DNA of 45,751 nt from Deltaproteobacteria bacterium (GCA_023474025.1 JAMCYH010000009.1:1-45751), one strand, 5' to 3'; shown: positions 22,958 through 34,553, counted from the stretch's first letter. Made by a program: numbers and translations. Notes: generated by a model not told the origin, from the letters alone.

Positions 22958-24550
22958 GTGGATATGGATTTCGGGAGAATTAGTGGCAAGAAAAGTTATT
23001 CTGACAACGGTCTAAGCTCAATAAGGATTAACGCATACAAAAGGCCTAAGAATGTAGCGGTATTATTTGAGGACATGAAACTGACCTGGGCCGATTTCTG
23101 GGCTAGAAGTAAGAAACTTGCTAACGCATACTTAAAACTAGGTTTGAAAAAGGGTGATAGAGTTCAGATATTTCTGCCTAATTGTCTGGAATATCCTGAA
23201 GTCGTAATTGGCGGGAACCTGGTGGCTTTAATAAATACTGCGGGAAATTACAGACTCACCGGTAACGAACTGGTTTACCAGCTCAACGACTGTGGCGCTC
23301 GAGCCATAGTATTCAAATCGAGAGAGCAGTACGAAACGATCAAGGATGTAAAAAGCCAGGTTCAAAGCCTGGAATATCTCATTATGCTTGATGAAGACGT
23401 CCCACCAGATGTCGTTTCCTACAAAACTCTTCAGTCCGAAAATTCCCCGGACGATCCAGGGATAGATGTACTGCCTGAGGATATCCATTTGCTGATGTAC
23501 ACTGGCGGCACTACAGGGTATCCGAAAGGGGCTGCCAGGACCAACAAATGTGATTATCACATGGCAAATGCTGTTTGTCATGAACTGGGCCTGAGCCCAG
23601 ACGATGTTTATCTTGCCGTGGCGCCGATGTATGCCGCTGCGTCTATGGGTTATATGTATGCTGCGCTACTCTCGGGTGGAACTTTGGGAATTGTTCCTTC
23701 GTTCATCCCTGATCAGGTTTTTAAATATGTCGAAAAATACAAAGCTACCTGGATATTCATGGTCCCGATTATGTATGACTGGATACTCAACCTGCCAGAA
23801 GCCATTTTGGACAAGTATGACATCTCGTCGCTTAAGCGTGTAACGGCATGTGGAGCTCCTCTACACATCGAAACAGCTAACAAGATGATCAAAAAATTCA
23901 AAAATGCCGAAGTTTCAAACTGGCTGGGCGCTTCGGAGTTTGGGTTTATCTCCAAATACAATTTCAGGAATGGTTTGATAAAAGAGGGTTGCGTTGGGAA
24001 AGCCGTTTTTGACCTTGAGTTGGCGCTTTTCAATGAAAACGGTGATCCGGTCAAAGAAGCCGGGCATGCTGGTATTCTATATGGCAGGGGATACAGTATG
24101 TGGGAAGGATATTTCAACAAGCCTGACGCTACCAAAGAAGCTTATCTTGACCATGAATGGGCAACAGTGGGAGATATTGCGCGTCAGGACGAAAATGGAG
24201 ACTTCTACATTGTCGACCGGAAAAACGATATCATCATAAGTGGCGGTATCAACGTGTATCCCGTAGAAATAGAAAATATTCTTCTGAAGATCAAGGAAAT
24301 AGTTGATTCAGCGGTGATCGGGGTCCCTGATGAAAAATGGGGTGAAGCTGTTAAGGCAATCGTTGTGAAAAGGCCCAATAGCTATATCACTGAACAGGAA
24401 ATCATTGATTTCTGCAGGAAATATCTTGCTGGTTTCAAAGTTCCAAAGTCGGTTGATTTTGTCGATCAAATTCCTCGCTCTTTTGTGGGAAAGTCCCTGA
24501 AAAAGGAACTCAGAAAAAAATATTGGGAAGGTCAAAATAGATTAATCTGA
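22958..24550 (+). CDS. Acyl-CoA synthetase (AMP-dependent, ANL superfamily)
   Basis: A 530-residue adenylate-forming enzyme that activates a carboxylic acid with ATP and CoA. P-loop YTGGTTGYPKGA is near residues 179-190. The motif-A5 position reads WLGASEFGF, and the A7/A8 hinge is ATVGDIARQDENGDFYIVDRKNDIIISGGINVYPVEIE. The C-terminal catalytic lysine motif is RSFVGKSLKKELR. Best fit is a medium/long-chain or aryl acyl-CoA synthetase rather than acetyl-CoA synthetase; the acyl group is not decidable. Start is GTG at 22958 or ATG at 22964; AGGG at 22950-22953 sits 10 nt before the ATG, so ATG is slightly favoured. Convergent with nuoN. Confidence 0.92.
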   Translation: MDMDFGRISGKKSYSDNGLSSIRINAYKRPKNVAVLFEDMKLTWADFWARSKKLANAYLKLGLKKGDRVQIFLPNCLEYPEVVIGGNLVALINTAGNYRLTGNELVYQLNDCGARAIVFKSREQYETIKDVKSQVQSLEYLIMLDEDVPPDVVSYKTLQSENSPDDPGIDVLPEDIHLLMYTGGTTGYPKGAARTNKCDYHMANAVCHELGLSPDDVYLAVAPMYAAASMGYMYAALLSGGTLGIVPSFIPDQVFKYVEKYKATWIFMVPIMYDWILNLPEAILDKYDISSLKRVTACGAPLHIETANKMIKKFKNAEVSNWLGASEFGFISKYNFRNGLIKEGCVGKAVFDLELALFNENGDPVKEAGHAGILYGRGYSMWEGYFNKPDATKEAYLDHEWATVGDIARQDENGDFYIVDRKNDIIISGGINVYPVEIENILLKIKEIVDSAVIGVPDEKWGEAVKAIVVKRPNSYITEQEIIDFCRKYLAGFKVPKSVDFVDQIPRSFVGKSLKKELRKKYWEGQNRLI

Positions 24551-24597
24551 AAAGCTGGTTTACGGCCGGTCGATAGCGGATAGGTTCATGGCAATTA

Positions 24598-26037
24598 CTA
24601 AGCCGGGTTTGGAACTATTTTCTGGATCAGCGCAATTAGTGAACTCGGATATATGCCTAGCCACACAAGAGCAATAGTTAACAGAACCAGTGCAAATCCT
24701 GCTGCAGCCATTCCTGTCATATCGGAGCCTGTAGCTTCAGAGTTCCCCAAGTCCTTCGAAAACATTACCGATATGATTCGAAGATAGTAGAAGAGCCCAA
24801 TTACACTACTTGCCACGAGTGAAACAACCAGTATCCACAAATGGGAATTTATGCCGGCCGCCATGACATAAAATTTGCCCACGAAACCTGCTGTCAGCGG
24901 GATTCCGGCTAGTGACAAAAGTGTCGCTGAAAAAACCCCTCCCAATAATGGTTGTTTCCAGAACATTCCCCTATAGGAATCAATCAGGTCAGGCTCGGCT
25001 TTGGACCCTGAGAGCGCCGTTATTGCGCCAAATGCGCCAAGAATGGTCACAAAGTAAGCGGCAAGATAATAAGTCACAGCACTGAAAGCCAGATTGCCGC
25101 TTGCAAGGAACGCCGTCAGCAAATACCCGAAATGGGCAATCGATGAATATGCCAGTATCCTTTTGACATAGTTTTGCAACAAGGCCAGCAGGTTTCCTCC
25201 AAACATCGAGGCTACGGCGATAACTGCAAATACGGTTAAAAGCGAATTGTTTGTATGGATACCGATTTTGGTAAAATAACGCAGCATCAGGGCAAAAACA
25301 GCCCCTTTGGATGCGGAAGCCAGGAAAGCCGTTATTGGAGCCGGAGCGCCTTGATAAACATCAGGTGTCCACATGTGGAACGGGACTAAAGACAACTTGA
25401 AACCTAGTCCCACTATAAGCAGCCCTAAACCTGGAAGCAGGAATCCAATGTGGCCTGAATCAAACATCGGAGCAATTCGAGCGAACTCCAATTGACCTGT
25501 ATCCGCATAAATTAGAGCAATTCCAAAAAGCAGAAAGGCGTCAGAAGTAGCAGCCAGTATCAAATACTTGATGCCGGCCTCCAGCCCTAAAGAATCCTCA
25601 GCTTTATACGCGATTAACGCATACAGGGATACACTTAATATTTCCAGGCCAAGGAAAAAAGAAACAAAATGATTGCTTGAGACAACTACCGATGACCCTA
25701 GTGTAGTAAGCAAAAGGAATACATAATACTCTTCTTTTCGGCTTTCTTTTTGCAATTCCAGGTAACGATAGGACAAAAGAGTGACCATTAAAGCTGCCAA
25801 CAAAATAAGCCCAACGAAGAAAATTGAATACCGATCCACAATAATCAGGGGCATCACATATTGGGGAGTTGATTTGTCTATAAATAATGTGGAAATCAGC
25901 GCCAATACCAGGCCCAACCCCGTCAATAGCGCGGTGGTTTGATGATTCCTGTAGAGCGAGATAACTATCAAATTCAATACTACAAATACAGAAACGATCA
26001 ACAACGGTAGGAGCGGTAATAATTCTTGGCCATTCAT
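24598..26037 (-). CDS. nuoN: NADH-quinone oxidoreductase subunit N
   Basis: A 479-residue antiporter-like membrane subunit of complex I with about 14 transmembrane helices. The proton-channel signatures are visible: the conserved glutamate in FLGLEILSVSLYALIAY, the lysine-containing GLGFKLSLVPFHMWTPDVYQGAPAPITAFLASASKGA segment, and VKRILAYSSIAHFGY. Last gene of the nuo operon, 5 bp after nuoM. About 47 bp separate its end from the convergent acyl-CoA synthetase and no clear terminator is visible there. Confidence 0.96.
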   Translation of the reverse strand: MNGQELLPLLPLLIVSVFVVLNLIVISLYRNHQTTALLTGLGLVLALISTLFIDKSTPQYVMPLIIVDRYSIFFVGLILLAALMVTLLSYRYLELQKESRKEEYYVFLLLTTLGSSVVVSSNHFVSFFLGLEILSVSLYALIAYKAEDSLGLEAGIKYLILAATSDAFLLFGIALIYADTGQLEFARIAPMFDSGHIGFLLPGLGLLIVGLGFKLSLVPFHMWTPDVYQGAPAPITAFLASASKGAVFALMLRYFTKIGIHTNNSLLTVFAVIAVASMFGGNLLALLQNYVKRILAYSSIAHFGYLLTAFLASGNLAFSAVTYYLAAYFVTILGAFGAITALSGSKAEPDLIDSYRGMFWKQPLLGGVFSATLLSLAGIPLTAGFVGKFYVMAAGINSHLWILVVSLVASSVIGLFYYLRIISVMFSKDLGNSEATGSDMTGMAAAGFALVLLTIALVWLGIYPSSLIALIQKIVPNPA

Positions 26038-26042
26038 CTCGT

Positions 26043-27596
26043 TTATCTATTCTTTGATCGTTTCAAATTTGCCAGGGTTTTAAAAGAAGCCAGCGAATAA
26101 TGCTTTTCTGTCAGTCTGATTCCGGATTTTTCCCTTATAAACTTTAACGAAGGTTTAGCGATATTCAGAGCTGCCTGAGGGAACAACCCCAGCCACAAGA
26201 TCATAAAGATCATTGATGACATAACCATAGCTTCCCTAGGCCAAAGGTCATGAATTATGCGGTTTTCATCCGAAGGACCGTAAAAAGCTCTGTTTACAAT
26301 CCTTAATGAATAAATTACGGCCATTACTATGCCTAAAGCAGCAGGAAGCGCCATTAACGGATAGGCTTGGTAAACACCAAGCAAGACTAAAAATTCTCCC
26401 ACAAAATTCCCCAATCCGGGAAGTCCGAGGGAAGCTAGAGCAAAAAAGAGCCCGATAGCGCCTATCCGTGGTATTGAGGTCCAGAGCCCACCCATAAAAT
26501 TGAGATCGCGCGTGCCCGTTCGTTCCTGAATCATTCCCACTAGAATGAACAGCGCTCCAGTGCTTATTCCATGACAAATCATCTGCATTACTGCGCCCTG
26601 CAAGGCCAGTTCATTCGATGCGAATATCCCCAAAAGCACGAAACCGAGGTGGCTAACACTCGAATAAGCGACCAACCTTTTCAGATCAGTCTGGGCAAAA
26701 GCCATCATTGCTCCGTATATTATCCCAACCACGCCCATAATCATTGCCGGTGTAGCCAAAAAATGTGTCACCATAGGGAATAAGGGTAGAACAAACCTGA
26801 TAAGTCCATAAGCCCCTGTTTTCAATAGCAAGCCGGCCAGAATTACACTACCCGCGGTCGGCGCTTCAGTGTGCGCATCAGGTAACCAAACGTGGAAAGG
26901 CACAGCAGGAAGCTTTACAGAAAAAGCGGCAAAAAAACCCAACATCATCAGCAGAGACGGCCATTCTGGAAGAGAAGTTCCCAAGAGTTCGAAATAATTA
27001 AAGGTATATACTCCGGTAATTTGTCCGTGACTGAAATAAAGGCCCAATATCGCCATCAGCATCAACAGGCCACCAGCCTGTGTGAATATGAAAAATTTTA
27101 CTGAAGCGTAGATCCTGTTTTCATGACCCCATATGCCAATCAAAAAATACATGGGGACTAACATGACTTCCCAAAACACGTAAAACAGGATCAGATCGGT
27201 AGCCAGAAAGACTCCCACAATACCCGCCAGACAGGCCATGAGATTAAAATGGAAAAAACCTATGCTCGTCCTTATTTCAGTCCAGGAACATAGAACAGCG
27301 GCGATCCCCAAAAAGGCAGTCAGGGCCACCATCAATAAACTCAAACCGTCCATGGCAAGACTGAAGCCAATTCCCAGTTGGGGAACCCATTTTAAATTCG
27401 TGGTGGCTAGCCACGTGGAGTATTCTCCAGGCGCAATTGGATTTGAATGGCCAAGCCACAACACGGCAAGTATGGCAATTTCCAAACCAAGTGCGGCCAA
27501 TGAGATCCAACGTGGCCACAAGTCGCTATAGCGAGCCGAGGTCCAGGCTGCGATACCGGCGAGCAAAGGGATTATGATTAGCCAAATCAAAGTCAT
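26043..27596 (-). CDS. nuoM: NADH-quinone oxidoreductase subunit M
   Basis: A 517-residue antiporter-like subunit. Channel residues in FYVFWEVMLVPMYFLIGIWG (glutamate), FAAFSVKLPAVPFHVWLPDAHTEAPTAGSVILAGLLLKTGAYG, and LKRLVAYSSVSHLGFVLLG are intact. It has a 30-residue C-terminal charged tail, slightly longer than usual. The start overlaps the nuoL stop by 4 bp (ATGA type), so translation is coupled. Confidence 0.96.
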   Translation of the reverse strand: MTLIWLIIIPLLAGIAAWTSARYSDLWPRWISLAALGLEIAILAVLWLGHSNPIAPGEYSTWLATTNLKWVPQLGIGFSLAMDGLSLLMVALTAFLGIAAVLCSWTEIRTSIGFFHFNLMACLAGIVGVFLATDLILFYVFWEVMLVPMYFLIGIWGHENRIYASVKFFIFTQAGGLLMLMAILGLYFSHGQITGVYTFNYFELLGTSLPEWPSLLMMLGFFAAFSVKLPAVPFHVWLPDAHTEAPTAGSVILAGLLLKTGAYGLIRFVLPLFPMVTHFLATPAMIMGVVGIIYGAMMAFAQTDLKRLVAYSSVSHLGFVLLGIFASNELALQGAVMQMICHGISTGALFILVGMIQERTGTRDLNFMGGLWTSIPRIGAIGLFFALASLGLPGLGNFVGEFLVLLGVYQAYPLMALPAALGIVMAVIYSLRIVNRAFYGPSDENRIIHDLWPREAMVMSSMIFMILWLGLFPQAALNIAKPSLKFIREKSGIRLTEKHYSLASFKTLANLKRSKNR

Positions 27597-29485
27597 AGCC
27601 AGGTTAGTAACCCTACCACCAATATTGCGCCAATAGCGATCCCGCAGGCGTATTGTCTGAGTTTTCCGGTTTGGGTAAGACTTAACACACGGTGAACGAG
27701 CTGAACTAGCAGTGCGACAAGTCTGTAAAAACTATCCACAAAATCTGCCTTATTAAGGGTCGTGATCCAAATAAAGGGTTCAATTAACAACTTGTTATAA
27801 ACCAGATCAAATCCCCAACCTGAGCGCCAAAAATTGCGTAGTCCTGAAACAAATGGAAATTCAGAGAATTTTTCAAAATAATCCGATTTCCTCAAATACA
27901 AGAGATAACAAATTGGCGCTCCGGCAATGCAAACAATCGAAGCAACAATTTCGAGAACCAATTCATCGTTAAAATTAGACCCATTTCCACTGAAAGCCGG
28001 CAAAGCGGTGTTCAGGAAATTAGAGAACAAATGTATATTGCCAAAATTACTTGGCAATTCAATGAATCCTACTACAATAGACAAGATCGCTAGCGTTATC
28101 AGAGGAATACGAATTGAAATCCTGGGTTTTCGTTCCAGTGGAGTTCTTGGGGAACCAAAACAGGAAATAAAAACCATTCGAAAAGTATAAAGCGACGTCA
28201 GAAACGCTCCGAAAACTCCACCTGCCCAAATCCATGGGCCTCCTGTAGTCGATGACCACACATCCCATAAAATCAAGTCCTTGCTGTAAAAACCGTCCGT
28301 AACCAGAGGTAGCGCAGCCAGTGATGAAGCTCCGATTAGGAATGTCCAAAACGTAACAGGCAACTGTTTACGAATCCCTCCAAGCTTGAACATATCCTGT
28401 TGATGGCCCGCGGCAAGTATGATCGAACCTGCGCCCAGGAAAAGCAAGGCCTTGAAAAACGCATGTGTAACGAAATGGAAAATCGCGGCTGACCATGCTC
28501 CGACCCCTAGCGCCAGAAACATGTAGCCGATTTGACTTATCGTTGAATAAGCGAGTACCCTTTTAATATCAGTCTGGACCAGGGCGCTAAATCCAGAGAG
28601 TATTAATGTAGTTAATCCGATTATCGCGATGGCGAATTGAACTGCCGGGGCAAGAGAAAACAACGCATTCATTCTTGCTATAAGATAAACACCGGCCGTA
28701 ACCATAGTAGCGGCATGAATTAATGCGCTCACGGGCGTAGGACCAGCCATTGCGTCCGGTAACCAGGTTTGGAGTGGAAGTTGGGCGGATTTGCCCAGAG
28801 CGCCGCCCAGAAGTAGAACTGCGGCAAGTGTTGGCAGCGTTGATCCCACGGCCCAATGTTGAGTCGCTCTGACTGCCAATTCCTGAATTTGCAGTGTCCC
28901 GAGCGTATTGAACAAAACAAACAGGCCAATCGCCATTGCCGTGTCGCCTACACGTGTCATCACAAAGGCTTTTGTCGCAGCCCTAACATTTGAAGGTTCC
29001 TTGTACCAGAAACCAATTAATAGGAAACTGCATAGCCCTACACCCTCCCAACCAAGGTAAAGCATCAGCAGGTTATCTGCTAGAGCAAGAATTAGCATGG
29101 AAGCCACAAATAGGTTCATGTATGCGAAAAAACGACCAAAGCCTTCATCATCAGCCATATATCCAATGGAATACAGGTGAATCAAAAAACCAACTATAGT
29201 AACCACAAGAATCATGCATATAGAAAGAGCGTCTAAATAGAGTCCGAATGTCGGGGCAAAATTACCGATAGTGATCCAGTGCCAGAGGGTTCTGTTGAAG
29301 TGATAATCGGCAGGTGGATTCGTGATGAAGTAAACGGCTATGACTAAACTAATAGCGGCGGCAACCCCTACAGATCCTACCCCTACAACGGATTGGATAC
29401 CGCGGGACAGTCTTGATCCAGCTAGAACTAAAGTTAAAAAACCCAGAATGGGTAAAGCCGGAACCAGCCATAATAGATCGAACAT
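27593..29485 (-). CDS. nuoL: NADH-quinone oxidoreductase subunit L
   Basis: A 630-residue antiporter-like subunit at the far end of the membrane arm. Conserved LYLGWEGVGLCSFLLIGFWY, LLLGGALGKSAQLPLQTWLPDAMAGPTPVSALIHAATMVTAGVYLIAR and the KRVLAYSTISQIGYMFLALG segment are present, with a C-terminal lateral helix region (about residues 540-605) after an extra membrane segment. Normal length. It begins 1 bp after the nuoK stop. Confidence 0.97.
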   Translation of the reverse strand: MFDLLWLVPALPILGFLTLVLAGSRLSRGIQSVVGVGSVGVAAAISLVIAVYFITNPPADYHFNRTLWHWITIGNFAPTFGLYLDALSICMILVVTIVGFLIHLYSIGYMADDEGFGRFFAYMNLFVASMLILALADNLLMLYLGWEGVGLCSFLLIGFWYKEPSNVRAATKAFVMTRVGDTAMAIGLFVLFNTLGTLQIQELAVRATQHWAVGSTLPTLAAVLLLGGALGKSAQLPLQTWLPDAMAGPTPVSALIHAATMVTAGVYLIARMNALFSLAPAVQFAIAIIGLTTLILSGFSALVQTDIKRVLAYSTISQIGYMFLALGVGAWSAAIFHFVTHAFFKALLFLGAGSIILAAGHQQDMFKLGGIRKQLPVTFWTFLIGASSLAALPLVTDGFYSKDLILWDVWSSTTGGPWIWAGGVFGAFLTSLYTFRMVFISCFGSPRTPLERKPRISIRIPLITLAILSIVVGFIELPSNFGNIHLFSNFLNTALPAFSGNGSNFNDELVLEIVASIVCIAGAPICYLLYLRKSDYFEKFSEFPFVSGLRNFWRSGWGFDLVYNKLLIEPFIWITTLNKADFVDSFYRLVALLVQLVHRVLSLTQTGKLRQYACGIAIGAILVVGLLTWL

Positions 29486-29486
29486 A

Positions 29487-29798
29487 CTAGCCCTGGACCT
29501 TTCTTGCCTCGTCTGTATCCAATGTTTTGAATTGGCGATAAAATTGTAATGCCAACGCTAGTCCAACTGCAACTTCAGCCGCAGCGGCCGAGAGGATAAA
29601 AATGAACATTACCTGTCCGTCTATTTGTCCCCATCGGGAACCACTTGCGACGAAAGCTAACCCTGTAGCGTTAAGCATTATTTCAACGGACATGAGCATA
29701 AAAATGAGGTTTCGCCTCGCAAGTACTCCTATAAGGCCTAAGCCGAAAAGAACAGCAGCGGTAATCAATACATGTTCCAACGGGACATTCACGGTCAC
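29487..29798 (-). CDS. nuoK: NADH-quinone oxidoreductase subunit K
   Basis: A 103-residue three-helix membrane subunit. The two conserved glutamates are present in [16 protein letters not shown] and [16 protein letters not shown]. The GTG start overlaps the nuoJ stop by 4 bp (GTGA). Confidence 0.96.
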   Translation of the reverse strand: MTVNVPLEHVLITAAVLFGLGLIGVLARRNLIFMLMSVEIMLNATGLAFVASGSRWGQIDGQVMFIFILSAAAAEVAVGLALALQFYRQFKTLDTDEARKVQG

Positions 29799-30340
29799 TC
29801 TTTGTCACCCCTCTTTGAAGATGAATCAAGTAACCGTCTGGAACCAATATGATAAGCGCCTACCAAACCAGCTAAAAGTAACATCGACGCAAGTTCAACG
29901 CCAATTGCATATGGTCCGAAAAGCGCCATACCAATTTGTTTTGGAGCAATTTCGGCAGGAGATGAAATCGGGGAACTCCCCGAGTAGGCCATTAAATAAA
30001 TGATTTCCAAAATCAGGATGCCTGAAAGCACAGATGGTCCAAGCCACGAACGAGGCTGTAACAAAACGCCTTCCTGTTTTGTTGATTTCGAACCCAGGTT
30101 GAGCATCATTATCACGAACACAAAGAGCACCATTATTGCGCCAGCGTAAATGATTATTTCAAGGGCAGCCACAAATGGAGCCCCTAAAACAAAAAAGATA
30201 ACAGCTACCGAAAAAAAGGACACTATCAAATATAATAAAGCATGTACCGCATTCAGACGTGTAACTACCATTAACGTAGCCAGAATACCAATAATAGCGG
30301 ATAAATAAAAAACGCCATTCATATTAATGTCCTTAACCAC
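29795..30340 (-). CDS. nuoJ: NADH-quinone oxidoreductase subunit J
   Basis: A 181-residue membrane subunit with five hydrophobic helices. It has the family's [26 protein letters not shown] and [20 protein letters not shown] (with the conserved Tyr-Ala-Gly-Ala pi-bulge region). The hydrophilic C-terminal tail is rich in Arg/Ser. Separated from nuoI by 6 bp; overlaps nuoK by 4 bp. Confidence 0.95.
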   Translation of the reverse strand: MVKDINMNGVFYLSAIIGILATLMVVTRLNAVHALLYLIVSFFSVAVIFFVLGAPFVAALEIIIYAGAIMVLFVFVIMMLNLGSKSTKQEGVLLQPRSWLGPSVLSGILILEIIYLMAYSGSSPISSPAEIAPKQIGMALFGPYAIGVELASMLLLAGLVGAYHIGSRRLLDSSSKRGDKE

Positions 30341-30346
30341 AATTTT

Positions 30347-30862
30347 TCACGGCTTCAAACTGTAAATGTCTACAGGAAGGCTCTCATTTTCCGATTCACC
30401 CTTACCTTTTCCACCAATGGAAATTCCAGCCACTCTGTAAAAATTGTAGTCATGATATTTCCCTGGGCCGTTGATCAATAAGTGCTCTTTTTCATAGACA
30501 AAATTGGGACGATAATATTCACTCATCTCAAAATCATTGGTTAGCTGTATGGCATAAGTGGGACACGCTTCTTCACAAAAGCCACAAAAGATGCAACGCG
30601 AAAAATTAATACGGAAAAATGCTGGGTATCTTCGCCCATGCTCGTCCTGGGTAGCCTGCAAAGCAATGCAGTCAACCGGACACGCCGCCGCGCAAAGATA
30701 ACACGCCACACAGCGCTCCTGCCCATCGGGATCTCTTGACAGAATTATCCGGCCTCTCCATCTGGGCGGTCGGTTCGGTTTTTCTTCCGGAAAAAGAACT
30801 GTTTCCCGCTTTCTGAAAGAGTGCTTGAATACAGTCCAGATTCCTTTTAACAAGTCAAGCAT
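30347..30862 (-). CDS. nuoI: NADH-quinone oxidoreductase subunit I
   Basis: A 171-residue peripheral subunit carrying clusters N6a and N6b. Two CxxCxxCxxxC motifs: C51, C54, C57, C61 ([15 protein letters not shown]) and C90, C93, C96, C100 ([14 protein letters not shown]). The N-terminal amphipathic segment fits docking to the membrane arm. Twelve bases separate it from nuoH. Confidence 0.96.
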   Translation of the reverse strand: MLDLLKGIWTVFKHSFRKRETVLFPEEKPNRPPRWRGRIILSRDPDGQERCVACYLCAAACPVDCIALQATQDEHGRRYPAFFRINFSRCIFCGFCEEACPTYAIQLTNDFEMSEYYRPNFVYEKEHLLINGPGKYHDYNFYRVAGISIGGKGKGESENESLPVDIYSLKP

Positions 30863-30874
30863 TGTAAACCCTAA

Positions 30875-31828
30875 TCAATTTATCGCAATCGCAACAGCGC
30901 CTGTCACCACTATATTAAGCAGCGCCAGAGGGAGCATTAACTTCCAGCCAAATGAGATCAACTGGTCATATCGCAGTCGAGGGAGTGTAGCTCTAATAAG
31001 TATGAAAAAGCATATGAAGACAAAAGTCTTGATTATCATCCAAAGAGGGGGTGGAAGCAAAGGCCCCATCCAGCCGCCAAAGAAAAGAGTTGCTATCAGG
31101 GCGCTGATGAGAGTGACACCCATATATTCACCTACGAAAAACATTCCGAATTTCATTCCCGAATATTCGGTGTGATACCCTGCTACAAGTTCATTCTCGG
31201 CTTCAGGAAGATCAAAAGGTATTCGCCTTGTTTCTGCCAGACCGGCGATCAAGAATATAAGGAAACCAGGAAATTGCGGTATGAAAAACCACATCTTCCT
31301 CTGAGCGTTCACGATGTCGCTAAGATTGAATGATCCTGCAAGTATAATCACCCCGGTCAATGACAACCCCATAAATACTTCGTAACCGAGCATCTGAGCT
31401 GCGGCTCTTAAACCGCCAAGTAATGAATATTTGTTATCGGAAGCCCAACCAGCCAGAGCAACGCTATATACGCTTAATGATGACATGGCGAGGAAAAACA
31501 GCAATCCAATATTCAGGTTAGCTATCTGGATTCCCGGTCCAAAAGGAATGATTGCAAAGGATAGAATGGTTGTCACGACTATAATCGATGGCGCAATTAT
31601 AAATACGGGTTTGTCAGCGAAAGGTGGAATCCAGTCCTCTTTTGTAAAGATTTTTATCATGTCTGCCACCACCTGCAGACTCCCGAACGGGCCAGCTCGA
31701 TTGGGACCGTAACGATCCTGCCACAATCCGAGCAACCGTCTTTCCAGCCAGATCAAACCAGCGGCTGTGGCAAGCACGCCTACAAAAATAGCTGCCAAAA
31801 CTATGATCGATCGGATAGGTTCACCCAT
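30875..31828 (-). CDS. nuoH: NADH-quinone oxidoreductase subunit H
   Basis: A 317-residue membrane subunit that forms part of the quinone site. Signature segments include [45 protein letters not shown], the acidic loop [25 protein letters not shown] and [12 protein letters not shown]. The frame is open 15 codons upstream, but the ATG at 31828 (MGEPIRSII) gives the proper N-terminus and overlaps the nuoG stop by 8 bp. Confidence 0.96.
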   Translation of the reverse strand: MGEPIRSIIVLAAIFVGVLATAAGLIWLERRLLGLWQDRYGPNRAGPFGSLQVVADMIKIFTKEDWIPPFADKPVFIIAPSIIVVTTILSFAIIPFGPGIQIANLNIGLLFFLAMSSLSVYSVALAGWASDNKYSLLGGLRAAAQMLGYEVFMGLSLTGVIILAGSFNLSDIVNAQRKMWFFIPQFPGFLIFLIAGLAETRRIPFDLPEAENELVAGYHTEYSGMKFGMFFVGEYMGVTLISALIATLFFGGWMGPLLPPPLWMIIKTFVFICFFILIRATLPRLRYDQLISFGWKLMLPLALLNIVVTGAVAIAIN

Positions 31829-34550
31829 TTGAGTTTTCCACAATTCTGGCCCATGCGGGTAACTCGATACCATCGAGGTTTGAAATTCCTACGGGTAAGG
31901 CTATTACCCCTCTCGGCAACGAGTTAATAATATGCGCCGGCAGGTTCAGCAAAACATTATCAATTACTAGGCTTACCTTTTCACCTTCTTTTTTGTCTAA
32001 CAAGTCAGCGTCCTGAGAGCTGATTCCTACATATGGTTTAGGAGCCCTTTCGGAGATCGATGCTCCAAATCTACTCAACTCTTCAGAACCAAAAATATGA
32101 AATTTTGGAAGCGCTAGCCATTCTTTGTCTCTATGTCCGTTAGCCTCGGGGATGTCACTAAAATAATTCCACTTGTTACCAGTTGATGGCTCTATTAAAC
32201 GTTTGCCAGGATCGCCTCCGAGAAGAGGACCGTTAATTTCACTTTGAAACTTGTTAACAGATTGGCCTGAATTCCATCCCGGCGCCCAGAATCGTTGAAT
32301 CAGGGACGATGGAGGAATCCCCGGGTAACCCTCCATAGAAAAGGATAACGGTGATTCACTATCATCCGGCGGTTTTGGTTCGTGAACACTTATGTTGGCG
32401 GACATCGAAGTCCGTCCGCTGAATCGATGGGATTGACGCGGAATTTTCTGTCCTATTGCACGGAATTGGGAAGACGGCGCCAATTCGAGAAGAGGTTTGA
32501 AGATAGAAAACTCTCGGGTGATAGATTCACATATACTGTCAATATTGAGTAAATGATCTGTAGCGTCGGGTTTGACGGTTTTAATTATCTCCAGAATCCA
32601 GTTGTGGCTCTCCAGGATTTCACCTGTTTCCGGCATTGCACGGTATAATCGTTGAACCCGGCCCTCACTGTTGACAAAAGATCCTGTTGTTTCAGCAAAC
32701 GTCCCGCAGGGAAAAACCACTTCAGCTTTTTGAATGGTTTTGCTGAACAGGTGGTCAATAACGATGGTGTGTTTACATTTTCGGAGAATGGACTCAACCA
32801 TCTCTGCAGGAGCCCTTCGATAAAGGTCGTTTTCCAGAATGACCAATGTGTCAACCGAATCGCTATTTACTTTTTCGAAGCATTCCCTGAGGCTGCCGCC
32901 GCCCATCAACCCAAGACCCAAACTATTACATTCGGGAACTGTGTAAAACAAACCGGCCTTTTCCCCTTTATCGGATAATGCCCAAGCTACGTTGGCCGCG
33001 GCGTTAATTACCGAAAGAGTCCCCGAACCGGTCCCGGACACAACTAACGGCATAGACGCCTGTTTAAGCGCCGCCGCAATTCTAATCGCCAATTCCTTCA
33101 GATTAGGCTGTAAATCAGCAACCTCAGGCGCTTCGTGATTTATTTCGTGAGCAACCTGGAATCCAAATCTGGCAATATCATTCGGATCAATACGTAATGT
33201 CTCGGTGGCAATGTCGTCAAGTTTTGTAGCAAAAGGGCTCAAAATGAACAAAGGCCCCTTTTTAGATTGAACCGCCTGTCGGACCGCTGCGTCAGCCCAC
33301 CTGGGAATCTTGAGTCTGTCAGCTATTTCCATAGATTTTTGCCGAACTGACTGCCGTAAAGACAATGCCAACCGTGGAGCTGAATTGGTAACATCCTCTC
33401 CAAGAATCAAAACCGCGTCACATAATTCGACCTCTCGGAGCGATGGCGAGTGCACTGGTCCACTGCGCAGAACTTGAATAATCCTGGAGATCATTTTGGA
33501 TTCAGGCTCGGACATTCCCAAGTAAAAATTTTCAGGCCCTACCAATGACCTCAATGAAAAATTGGCTTCCAGCGTAGCCCGAGGGGAGCCCAAGCCGATG
33601 ATACCTTTGCTGGATCGCCATATTTTGGCCAAATGTTCTAGAACTTCAGTTTCCTGAACTGGTTGATTAGAATTCTTTGAGTTATTAGAACTATCTCGAA
33701 TGATAGGTTGCAGCACACGATTGGAGCCATTGACAAACTCATATCCAAAACGACCACGATCACATAGAAAATAACCGTTTACCTCATGATTGTATCTATT
33801 AAGTATCCTGCGAACCGAGCCATATCTTTCACCAACGATCGTGTTGCACCCGAGCCCGCAGTGAGGACAAACTGAAGGCGCAGTCTGTAAATCCCACTTT
33901 CGGGTATAATGTTTTCTAAGGGTTTTGTCCGTGAAGACGCCAGTCGGGCAAACTTCAACCAGATTTCCGCTGAATTCGTTTTCAAGTGTTCCGTCAGCGC
34001 ACCTACCAAAATAGATTCTCTCATGCGCCCCGAAAACATTAAAATCTCTTCCGCCGCAATAGTCTCTGTAAAATCTGACACATCTGTAACACTGAATGCA
34101 GCGGTTCATCTCGTGGTTGATGAATGGTCCTAAATTCTGGTTTAGATATGTCCGCTTCTTGAAACGATATCTACGATAAACATGTCCCGACATTACAGTC
34201 ATGTCTTGGAGATGACATTCCCCACCCTCATCACATACCGGGCAATCGTGAGGATGATTAATCATGAGAAATTCGATTACGCCTGCCCGAAACTCCCGGA
34301 CGTCATCATCCTCAATTGAAATTCTTGTTCCATCGGTAGCAGGAGTCATGCACGACATGACGATTGAACCACGGGTGTCGTTCTCATCCCGAAATTGCTT
34401 TACGGCGCACATCCGGCACGCGCCCACTGCGTGCATAGCGGGATGCCAGCAAAAATAAGGGATATTGAAACCCAGGGAAAGACATGCGCTAAGAAGATTT
34501 TGTCCGTCTTGAACCTGGTAGGGAATATTATCTATAAAAATTGTGGCCAT
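31821..34550 (-). CDS. nuoG: NADH-quinone oxidoreductase subunit G
   Basis: A 909-residue iron-sulfur subunit of the NADH-oxidising arm, of the large E. coli/Thermus type. Clusters: [2Fe-2S] N1b from C34, C45, C48, C67; N5 from H99, C103, C106, C112; N4 from C151, C154, C157 plus a later Cys; and N7 from CPHCGLGCN near residues 228-236 with a partner Cys in FLCDRGR. A molybdopterin-oxidoreductase fold follows (about 280-640) without evident cofactor residues. The C-terminal 200 residues are variable. The same architecture is shared with formate dehydrogenase alpha subunits, but the position between nuoF and nuoH settles the identity. Confidence 0.96.
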   Translation of the reverse strand: MATIFIDNIPYQVQDGQNLLSACLSLGFNIPYFCWHPAMHAVGACRMCAVKQFRDENDTRGSIVMSCMTPATDGTRISIEDDDVREFRAGVIEFLMINHPHDCPVCDEGGECHLQDMTVMSGHVYRRYRFKKRTYLNQNLGPFINHEMNRCIQCYRCVRFYRDYCGGRDFNVFGAHERIYFGRCADGTLENEFSGNLVEVCPTGVFTDKTLRKHYTRKWDLQTAPSVCPHCGLGCNTIVGERYGSVRRILNRYNHEVNGYFLCDRGRFGYEFVNGSNRVLQPIIRDSSNNSKNSNQPVQETEVLEHLAKIWRSSKGIIGLGSPRATLEANFSLRSLVGPENFYLGMSEPESKMISRIIQVLRSGPVHSPSLREVELCDAVLILGEDVTNSAPRLALSLRQSVRQKSMEIADRLKIPRWADAAVRQAVQSKKGPLFILSPFATKLDDIATETLRIDPNDIARFGFQVAHEINHEAPEVADLQPNLKELAIRIAAALKQASMPLVVSGTGSGTLSVINAAANVAWALSDKGEKAGLFYTVPECNSLGLGLMGGGSLRECFEKVNSDSVDTLVILENDLYRRAPAEMVESILRKCKHTIVIDHLFSKTIQKAEVVFPCGTFAETTGSFVNSEGRVQRLYRAMPETGEILESHNWILEIIKTVKPDATDHLLNIDSICESITREFSIFKPLLELAPSSQFRAIGQKIPRQSHRFSGRTSMSANISVHEPKPPDDSESPLSFSMEGYPGIPPSSLIQRFWAPGWNSGQSVNKFQSEINGPLLGGDPGKRLIEPSTGNKWNYFSDIPEANGHRDKEWLALPKFHIFGSEELSRFGASISERAPKPYVGISSQDADLLDKKEGEKVSLVIDNVLLNLPAHIINSLPRGVIALPVGISNLDGIELPAWARIVENSNG

Positions 34551-34553
34551 CCC

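Noticed and set aside
31821-34550. NuoG as a formate dehydrogenase alpha subunit
   Set aside because: It lies between nuoF and nuoH and lacks a selenocysteine/cysteine active-site segment typical of formate dehydrogenases.
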